Shown: one piece after another, positions 58,259 through 64,000 of the stretch
Layout of the letters: the number at the start of each line of letters is the position of its first letter
Position numbering within the stretch: position 1 is the first letter of the stretch
From: Massilia phyllostachyos
Lineage (GTDB): Bacteria; Pseudomonadota; Gammaproteobacteria; Burkholderiales; Burkholderiaceae_D
Direction of reading: 5' to 3'
DNA length: 64,000 nt
Assembly (NCBI RefSeq): GCF_021044825.1
Contig: NZ_JAJNOC010000001.1
Location: 1,240,001 to 1,304,000, forward strand
Position numbers and translations under genes: made by a program
Notes under the pieces: model-generated
What the model saw: only the letters and a program-made list of their open reading frames with translations
Database searches by the model: none
What the model was told of the DNA's origin: nothing

Positions 58259-59695
58259 ATGCTGCTGCCCCTCCACCACGTGATCCGCGGCGCCGGCGCC
58301 TTGTGCCTGGCCGCCGCCTGGGCCTGCGCCCGCGCCGCCGACGCCGTCCCGCCACCGGTCGCGCAGGAACTGGCGCGCCAGGGACTGCCCGCGAGCGCGC
58401 TGGCTTTCCAGGTCACGCCGCTGTCCCCGGAACTGCCCCGCCACGCATGGCAGGCGGGGCGCCTCTTCAATCCGGCGTCCGCCATGAAGCAGGTGACGAC
58501 GCTGGCCGCCCTCGATGCGCTCGGCCCCGCGTATCGCTGGACCACCGCGCTGTACGGCGACGGCGCCGGCAACCTGTACCTGCGCGGCGGGGGCGATCCG
58601 AACCTGGATTGGGAGCGCCTGGGCGGCATGCTGCGCGAACTGCGCATGAAGGGCATCGCCACCATCGCCGGCGACCTGGTGCTGGACCGCTCGCTGTTCG
58701 CGCCGGCCCGCCCGGATGTCGCCGCGCCGCCCTTCGACGATACCCCGGACGCCGCCTACAACGTGGTCCCCGACGCCCTGAACGTGTCGGACTACCTGGT
58801 CACCTACACACTGTCTTCGAACACCACTGCGGTGGCGGTGCGGACCACCCCGCCGCTGGACGGGGTGACGGTGGTGAACCGCCTGATCCCGAACGATACG
58901 CCCTGCACCGGCTGGCAAGCCGGATGGCGCCGGCCGCGGGTGGAGCGGGACGCCGGCGGCGCCGTGCGCATCGTGCTGGAGGGCGGCTTTCCGCGCGACT
59001 GCACGGCGTCCATCGATCTCGCCACCCTCGAGCGCGACCTCTACCTCGAACGCCTGGTGCGCGCGCTGTGGCGCGAGCTGGGCGGGCAGTGGAGCGGGCG
59101 GGTGCGCGAAGACCGGACGCCGGCCGGGGCGGCCCTGCTGGCCGCGCGCCAGTTCGAGACCCTGGGCGAGACCATCCGCACGGTCAACAAGCGCTCGGAT
59201 GGCGTCAAGGCGCGCCTGGTCTACCTGACCCTGGGCGCGACCGCGAACGATGCCCCCGGCGTGCCGACACTCGAAGGCGCGCGGCGGCGCGTGCTCGACT
59301 GGGTTGCCGTGCAGGGCGTCGACCCGGCCGGCATCGTCATCGAGAACGGCTCCGGCCTGTCGCGCATCGAGCGCATCAGCCCCGCCCAATTATCCGCGCT
59401 GCTGCGCGCGGCCGTGGCCAGTCCCTGGTATCCGGAGTTCGCCGCCAGCCTGCCGGTCGCGGGCCTGGACGGCACCATGCGCAAGCGCCTCGAGGACCTG
59501 CCCGCGCCAAGCGGCGCGCGCCTGAAGACCGGCACGCTGCGCGACGCCGCGGCGCTGTCGGGATACGTGCGCGACCGCGCGGGACGCGACTGGATCGTGG
59601 CGGCCTTCGTCAACGATCCCCGGCTCGAGGACGGCAGATCGGTGCTGGATAGCCTGATCCGCTGGGTCGCCGCCGGCGGGGCGGGCGAGCCATGA
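58259..59695 (+). CDS. dacB: PBP4-like D-alanyl-D-alanine carboxypeptidase (peptidase S13)
   Basis: The 478-residue protein has a signal peptide (cleavage near ARAAD, residue 27), the SxxK motif in PASAMKQVTTLAAL and the KTG motif in ARLKTGTLRDAAALSG. The PBP4 second-motif position reads NKRSDGVKAR: SxN has become SDG, so the Asn that helps hold substrate is replaced by Gly. PBP4 enzymes trim or cut peptidoglycan cross-links in the periplasm. It is divergent from the LytS-type kinase gene across 141 bases. The ATG at 58259 opens the signal peptide. Confidence 0.87.
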   Translation: MLLPLHHVIRGAGALCLAAAWACARAADAVPPPVAQELARQGLPASALAFQVTPLSPELPRHAWQAGRLFNPASAMKQVTTLAALDALGPAYRWTTALYGDGAGNLYLRGGGDPNLDWERLGGMLRELRMKGIATIAGDLVLDRSLFAPARPDVAAPPFDDTPDAAYNVVPDALNVSDYLVTYTLSSNTTAVAVRTTPPLDGVTVVNRLIPNDTPCTGWQAGWRRPRVERDAGGAVRIVLEGGFPRDCTASIDLATLERDLYLERLVRALWRELGGQWSGRVREDRTPAGAALLAARQFETLGETIRTVNKRSDGVKARLVYLTLGATANDAPGVPTLEGARRRVLDWVAVQGVDPAGIVIENGSGLSRIERISPAQLSALLRAAVASPWYPEFAASLPVAGLDGTMRKRLEDLPAPSGARLKTGTLRDAAALSGYVRDRAGRDWIVAAFVNDPRLEDGRSVLDSLIRWVAAGGAGEP

Positions 59696-59780
59696 CGGCG
59701 GCCACGTCTGCGCGCCTGCCGCCGGCGCATCGCCTGGCGCGGCTGACCGCACGTCTTTCCACCTCACCTGATTGACCACC

Positions 59781-61919
59781 ATGCGAATTTCCAGATCCGG
59801 CAGCCTTGCCGCGCTGCTGCTGCTCGCGGCGCCGGCCGCCGCCCATGCCCAGTCCAGCGCCGAACCGATGCAGCAGGTCGTCGTCAGCGCCGCCGGCGCG
59901 GACCTGCGCGCCCAGTCGACCACCACCGCCATCGTCATCAATCGCGACGAACTCCTGCGCCAGGGCGACGCCAGCCTGGCCGAGGTGTTGAAGCGCCAGC
60001 CCGGCATCACGCTCGACGCCACGCCCGGCAAGGAGGCGCAGGTCCGCATGCGCGGCATGGGCAGCGGCTACGTCGCGATCCTGCTCAACGGCCTGCCGGC
60101 GCCGAGCGGCTTTTCGCTGGAATCGATCAGCCCCGAACTGATCGAACGCATCGAGATCGGCCGCGCCGCCACCGCCGAGACCAGCAGCCAGGCGGTGGCC
60201 GGCACCATCAACGTGATCATGCGGCGCGCCGGCCCGGCCAGGGGCGGTCCCGCGAACGAGATCAAGGCCGGCAGCGCCTTCCAGCGCGGCCACGCGATGC
60301 CGCAGCTGCTGGCCCAGCACAGCGGCAGGCACGGCGCGCTTGCCTACACGCTGGCGGCGACCGTGAAGCGCACCGTGAACCCGGTCGCGGCCCTGAGCAC
60401 CGAGGAGGCGCCCGGCCTGTTGCGCCGCACCGGCTGGACCGACCAGCTGGTCGAAGACGTCGCCGAACTGGCGCCGCGCCTGGCCTGGCAGCCGGATGCG
60501 GCCAACAGCATCACCTCCCAAAGCTATGTGCGCTGGCGCCACGTCGACAACGTCAAGCGCGAGAGCGAAACCACGGAGGTCGGCGCCTTGACCCCCTTCC
60601 CGCACGCGCGCCAGCGCTTCGAGACGCGCCCGCTGCACCGCTACGCCGACGTCGCCTGGACCCGCAAGGTCGAAGGCGGCGCGCGCCTGAACGCCAAGCT
60701 GGCGGGCTTCCACATGCGCCGCACGGCGGACTTCGTGTACGAGGGCATGGACCTGCGGGACCGGCTGCGCGAGACCCACCTGGTGGCCTCCGGCCCGGTC
60801 GAACGCGAATGGACCTTCAGCGGCAGCTGGCGCCGGCCACTAGGGGGTAGCCACGCGCTGGCCGCCGGCTGGGAGCTGGGCCGCAAGGAGCGCAGCGAGT
60901 ACCGGCGCGAACGCCACCTGGATGCCGGCGGCGCCCAGGTCTTCGCCAGCGACGAGGACTATCGTTCGGAGGTGCGCAGAAGCGCCCTGTTCGTCCAGGA
61001 CGAATGGGACCTGGCTGCCGGCTGGTCGGCCTACCTCGGCCTGCGCCGCGAAGACCTGCGCACCACGGGGCAGGGCAATGCGGCGGCGCCGGTCGACGTC
61101 GACGCGGGGGCGTGGAGCCCGGTGTTCCAGGCGCTGTTCAAGCCGCAGCGTGCCGAGGATGATGCCGGTGGGCGCGACCAGTTCCGCCTCGCCGTCGGCC
61201 GCACCTACAAGGCGCCGGACATCGTCCAGCTCATGCCGCGCCGCTACACGGTCGACAACAACAACAGCGCCACCAACCCGGACCAGCAGGGCAACCCGGC
61301 GCTGCGCCCCGAACTCTCTCTGGCCGTCGACCTGGCCTGGGAGCGCTACTTCGGCAAGTCCGGCATGGTGAGCGTCAGCGCCTTCCACAAGCGCATCCGC
61401 GACATCATCCTGACCCGCATCAGCGAACGGAATAGCGTCTGGACCGCGATGCCGGACAACCACGGCGGCGCCACCGTGCGCGGCCTCGAGTTCGAAGGCC
61501 GGCTCACGCGCGGGTCCCTGGCGGCGCGCGTCAACCTGGCGCGCAACTGGTCGCGACTCGATAGTGTGCAGGCGCCGGACAGCCGCATCGAGGACCAGCC
61601 GGCATGGAGCGGCAATCTCGGCCTGGACTACACGGCGCCGGCCAGCCGGATCGACCTGGGCGGCGCCTTCGGCTATCGCGGCAGCGCCACCAGCCGCGCC
61701 GCCAGCCCTGTCTTCAGCGATGACGGGCCGCGCCGCCAGCTCGACCTGTATGCGCTCTGGAAGGCCAGCGCCCAATCGCGCCTGCGCCTGTCGGTCGCCA
61801 ACCTGGGGCAGCGTCGCTACCAGGAGCGTCTCGTCCACGAAGGCGCCGTGCCGCTCGCGCGCACGACCAGCTTCGAGATGCGCCCGACCGTGCGCCTGGT
61901 GTGGGAACAGTCGATGTGA
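59781..61919 (+). CDS. TonB-dependent outer-membrane receptor
   Basis: The 712-residue protein has a signal peptide (cleavage after AHAQ), a plug (about 35-150: AEVLKRQPGITLDATPGKEA, VRMRGMGSGYVAILLNGLPA, GRAATAETSSQAVAGTINVI) and a barrel. It is shorter than the receptor at 17258 and lies outside any sugar locus; its size and plug resemble siderophore or haem receptors more than large glycan receptors, but no substrate can be named. The ATG at 59781 is preferred over a TTG at 59772; no strong ribosome site is seen. Confidence 0.88.
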   Translation: MRISRSGSLAALLLLAAPAAAHAQSSAEPMQQVVVSAAGADLRAQSTTTAIVINRDELLRQGDASLAEVLKRQPGITLDATPGKEAQVRMRGMGSGYVAILLNGLPAPSGFSLESISPELIERIEIGRAATAETSSQAVAGTINVIMRRAGPARGGPANEIKAGSAFQRGHAMPQLLAQHSGRHGALAYTLAATVKRTVNPVAALSTEEAPGLLRRTGWTDQLVEDVAELAPRLAWQPDAANSITSQSYVRWRHVDNVKRESETTEVGALTPFPHARQRFETRPLHRYADVAWTRKVEGGARLNAKLAGFHMRRTADFVYEGMDLRDRLRETHLVASGPVEREWTFSGSWRRPLGGSHALAAGWELGRKERSEYRRERHLDAGGAQVFASDEDYRSEVRRSALFVQDEWDLAAGWSAYLGLRREDLRTTGQGNAAAPVDVDAGAWSPVFQALFKPQRAEDDAGGRDQFRLAVGRTYKAPDIVQLMPRRYTVDNNNSATNPDQQGNPALRPELSLAVDLAWERYFGKSGMVSVSAFHKRIRDIILTRISERNSVWTAMPDNHGGATVRGLEFEGRLTRGSLAARVNLARNWSRLDSVQAPDSRIEDQPAWSGNLGLDYTAPASRIDLGGAFGYRGSATSRAASPVFSDDGPRRQLDLYALWKASAQSRLRLSVANLGQRRYQERLVHEGAVPLARTTSFEMRPTVRLVWEQSM

Positions 61920-62009
61920 GGGTGGTGGCAAATCGTCATGCAGCGCGCGCCGGGTAAATGTAGAATGGGCCGTTTGGCGTACCTGCAATAAAGAACAGAC
62001 GAGGAATCG

Positions 62010-63137
62010 ATGAAGAAGCAAGCAGTCCTGCTGGCGGCCCTGGCGGCGGCCGGCATGGCCTCGGCCCAGGAAGTGGTGCGAATCGGCCACGCGGCCGCGG
62101 TGACGGGCCCGGTGGCCTATTTTGGCAAGGATACCGAGAACGGCGCCCGCATGGCGGTCGAGGCGCTCAATGCGAAAGGCGTGACGATCGGCGGCAGGAA
62201 GGTGACCTTCCAGCTGCTGGCCGAGGACGACGCGGGCGACCCGAAGCAGGCCACCAGCGTGGCCCAGAAGCTGGCCGACGCCAAGATCCACGGCATGGTC
62301 GGCCACGAGACCTCGGGCACGACGATTCCGGCCTCGAAGATCTACCATGCGGCCGGCATCCCGCAGATCTCGCCCTCGTCCACCAGCCCGAAATACACCC
62401 AGCAGGGCTTCAACACCACCTTCCGCGTGGTCGCCAACGACGTGCAGCTCGGCCAGGCGCTGGGCCGCTATGCGATTGGCGAGATGAAGGCGCGCCGCGT
62501 CGCCGTGGTCGACGACCGCACCGCCTACGGCCAGGGCCTGGCGATGGAATTCTCGCGCAGCCTGCAGAAGCAGGGCGGCGCCGTGGTGGCCAAGGAGTTC
62601 ACCAACGACAAGGCGACCGATTTTTCCGCCATCATCACCCGCATCCGCGCGTCGAAACCGGACCTGGTCTTCTTCGGCGGCATGAGCGCCACCGCCGGCC
62701 CGATGCTGCGCCAGATGAAGCAGCTCGGCATGAACGTGCGCATGATGGGCGGCGACGGCATCTGCTCGGACGAGATCCACAAGCTCTCCGGCGGCACCAT
62801 GCAGGACGGCCAGGTGGTGTGCGCGGAAGCCGGCGGCGTGCAGGGCGAAGCGCGCGCGGCGCTCGACAAGTTCCGCGCCGATTACAGGAAGCGATTCGGC
62901 GTCGACGTCCAGATCAACGCGCCCTATGCCTACGATGCGGTGATGACGATGGCCGAGGCGATGGTCAAGGCCGGCTCCTGGCAGCCGGCGAAATACCTGC
63001 CGGTGCTGGCCAGGATCCAGCACAAGGGCGTGACCGGCCCGATCGCCTTCGACGCGCGCGGCGACATCAAGGACGGCACCATCACCCTGTACGGCTTCAA
63101 GGGCGGCAAGCGTTCGCTGCTCACCGTGACCAAGTAA
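62010..63137 (+). CDS. branched-chain amino acid type ABC substrate-binding protein (LivK-like)
   Basis: The 375-residue protein has a signal peptide (cleavage after GMASA) and a type I periplasmic-binding fold: VRIGHAAAVTGPVAYFGKDT, GHETSGTTIPASKIYHAAGI, VDDRTAYGQGLAMEF and APYAYDAVMTMAEAM. It lacks lipoprotein Cys. No permease or ATPase gene follows in the window, so it must work with transporter parts encoded elsewhere. The start has an ACGAGGAAT site. Confidence 0.9.
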   Translation: MKKQAVLLAALAAAGMASAQEVVRIGHAAAVTGPVAYFGKDTENGARMAVEALNAKGVTIGGRKVTFQLLAEDDAGDPKQATSVAQKLADAKIHGMVGHETSGTTIPASKIYHAAGIPQISPSSTSPKYTQQGFNTTFRVVANDVQLGQALGRYAIGEMKARRVAVVDDRTAYGQGLAMEFSRSLQKQGGAVVAKEFTNDKATDFSAIITRIRASKPDLVFFGGMSATAGPMLRQMKQLGMNVRMMGGDGICSDEIHKLSGGTMQDGQVVCAEAGGVQGEARAALDKFRADYRKRFGVDVQINAPYAYDAVMTMAEAMVKAGSWQPAKYLPVLARIQHKGVTGPIAFDARGDIKDGTITLYGFKGGKRSLLTVTK

Positions 63138-63157
63138 GGAAACCAAGGAAACCGACC

Positions 63158-63400
63158 ATGGCCGACAAGCGAGTCTCTCCCGATGCCTTTGCGGCGCTGC
63201 AGGCCCGGTTCGGCCAGCAGTCGAAGAAGGCGCAAGCCTATTACACCGTGATGCACGCGGCGCGTGGCGCGCTTGGCGGCGACGATGCCGCCAGCGCGTG
63301 GATGGAACGGCCGCTCGATGCGCTGGCCGGCAAGTCGCCCGCGCAGGCGGTGGCCGAAGGACGCGAACAGGAGGTGCTGGCCCATGCGCGCGCCTTGTAG
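63158..63400 (+). CDS. 80-residue protein with DUF2384 (Xre/MbcA/ParS)-like C-terminus
   Basis: The C-terminal half (ASAWMERPLDALAGKSPAQA, then VAEGREQEVLAHAR) resembles the toxin-binding domain of ParS/MbcA-type antitoxins. The N-terminal half is helical. No RES-type toxin gene is adjacent. An AAGGAAACC site precedes the ATG, 20 bases after the binding-protein gene. The last 17 bases overlap the next gene. Assignment is by pattern only; the protein could have another role. Confidence 0.6.
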   Translation: MADKRVSPDAFAALQARFGQQSKKAQAYYTVMHAARGALGGDDAASAWMERPLDALAGKSPAQAVAEGREQEVLAHARAL

Positions 63401-64000
63401 GGCGCTGCTGGCCCTGGCGGGCGCGCTGGTGGCGGGCCCGGTCGCGGCGGCCGAACCGGCCACCCTGATCTACGCCGGCCGCGTCTTCGACAGCGCGGCG
63501 GGACAGATGGTGGGCCCGCGCCTGATCCTGGTGCAGGACGGGCGGATCGCGGAGATCGGATCGGCGCTCGCGGTGCCGCCGGGCACGCGCCGCATCGACC
63601 TGCGCGCCTATACCGTGCTGCCGGGCCTGATCGAATCGCACGCCCACCTGCTGGTGGATGGCGCCGAACCCGGCCCCGCGGTCGGCGAATCGCTGCGCGC
63701 CCTGCGCGGCGCGGCGCATGCGCGCAGTTATCTCGAAGCCGGCTACACCAGCGTGCGCGACCTCGGCAAGTCGGGGCGCTACGCCGACGTGGCGCTCAAG
63801 CGCGCGATCGAGGAGGGCAGCGTGCCCGGTCCGCGCCTGTTCGTCTCCGGCCCGGCGCTGGTGTCGTTCGCGCCGTCCGGCGACCGGCGCGCGGTGCGCG
63901 ACGCCGAGGATGCGCGCACGGCGGTGCGCGAACATGCGCGCCAGGGCGTGGACCTGATCCGCATCGACGCCGACGGCAGCGCCGAGCAGCCCGCGCTCTC
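63384..64000 (+). CDS. secreted amidohydrolase, N-terminal part (3' end outside window)
   Basis: The frame is open to the window end (205 residues). A signal peptide (LLALAGALVAGPVAAA) is followed by the amidohydrolase start: LIYAGRVFDSAAGQMVGPR, VLPGLIESHAHLL with the metal-binding HxH, and SYLEAGYTSVRDLG. The beginning resembles imidazolonepropionase-like and prolidase-like secreted amidohydrolases. The ATG has an excellent AGGAGG site within the end of the previous gene, so they are translated together. Confidence 0.85.
   Translation, partial: MRAPCRALLALAGALVAGPVAAAEPATLIYAGRVFDSAAGQMVGPRLILVQDGRIAEIGSALAVPPGTRRIDLRAYTVLPGLIESHAHLLVDGAEPGPAVGESLRALRGAAHARSYLEAGYTSVRDLGKSGRYADVALKRAIEEGSVPGPRLFVSGPALVSFAPSGDRRAVRDAEDARTAVREHARQGVDLIRIDADGSAEQPAL

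Noticed and set aside
59692..59775. 27-codon frame overlapping the end of dacB (ATGACGGCGGCC start)
   Set aside because: No ribosome site of its own, no domain, and composition like random GC-rich DNA.
60840..63935. 1031-codon minus-strand frame across the second TonB receptor, LivK-like and amidohydrolase genes
   Set aside because: It spans several well-supported plus-strand genes and has no motif.
1..64000. CRISPR arrays, rRNA and tRNA genes, prophage structural genes
   Set aside because: No regularly spaced repeats, no recognisable RNA gene and no phage structural proteins were seen on either strand.

Overview
The window looks like chromosomal DNA of a high-GC betaproteobacterium, most likely Oxalobacteraceae (Massilia, Duganella or Janthinobacterium-like). 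This is inferred from the very GC-rich coding sequence, the imuA-imuB mutasome pair, the abundance of TonB receptors, two-component systems and GGDEF/EAL proteins, and families common in that group (DUF2145, DUF2760, DUF4124). No rRNA, tRNA or CRISPR array was recognised. The first gene (hrpA, 3' part) and the last (an amidohydrolase, 5' part) run off the ends.

Region 1 (1-3.7 kb) holds the HrpA C-terminus, a PRC-barrel protein, a possible 35-residue protein and a Tat-exported short-chain dehydrogenase. Region 2 (3.8-20.2 kb) is the most coherent part: a locus for using alpha-linked N-acetylgalactosamine. A minus-strand operon encodes AgaS-type deaminase/isomerase, a ROK hexosamine kinase, an AgaZ/GatZ-type protein, an AgaR-like DeoR regulator, a NagA/AgaA-type deacetylase and a sugar-porter permease. 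A divergent plus-strand operon encodes a secreted GH31 enzyme with F5/8C and NPCBM modules, a GH109-type enzyme with a Tat signal, a secreted DUF3472 protein and a TonB-dependent receptor. Good sigma70-type promoters face both ways from one 305-bp gap filled with CGAAAG/CTTTCG repeats, which are probably AgaR operators. The predicted flow is outer-membrane uptake, periplasmic removal of GalNAc, inner-membrane import, phosphorylation, deacetylation and deamination to tagatose 6-phosphate.

Region 3 (20.2-39.7 kb) contains a TetR gene between two copies of a palindromic operator (the second drives a 37-residue membrane peptide), a LysR/MFS divergent pair, a translationally coupled DUF2760-Hsp70-Hsp70 cassette, a BCCT transporter, several small or unknown secreted proteins, a HepT-like protein with a damaged motif, a Na+/H+ antiporter family protein, and SOS-controlled imuA-imuB preceded by a perfect LexA box. 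No dnaE2 follows imuB.

Region 4 (39.7-43.6 kb) is a clearly lower-GC accessory island: a frameshifted DUF6882 gene, a HEPN-type protein, a compact tyrosine recombinase and three short unknown genes. All cargo genes are on the minus strand. Six copies of one degenerate, near-palindromic repeat sit at nearly all cargo-gene boundaries, all in the same orientation. This cassette-like layout is the most unusual structure in the window.

Region 5 (43.8-64 kb) returns to high GC: a methyltransferase with a signal sequence, a lone receiver protein, a GNAT protein, ArfB, a PAS-GGDEF-EAL protein, a metallophosphoesterase, an aspartate/glutamate racemase family protein, Hsp20, a DegP-like protease with its own OmpR-type two-component system, a LytS/LytT-type pair, a PBP4-like carboxypeptidase with an altered SxN motif, a second TonB receptor, a LivK-like binding protein, a DUF2384-like protein and the amidohydrolase.
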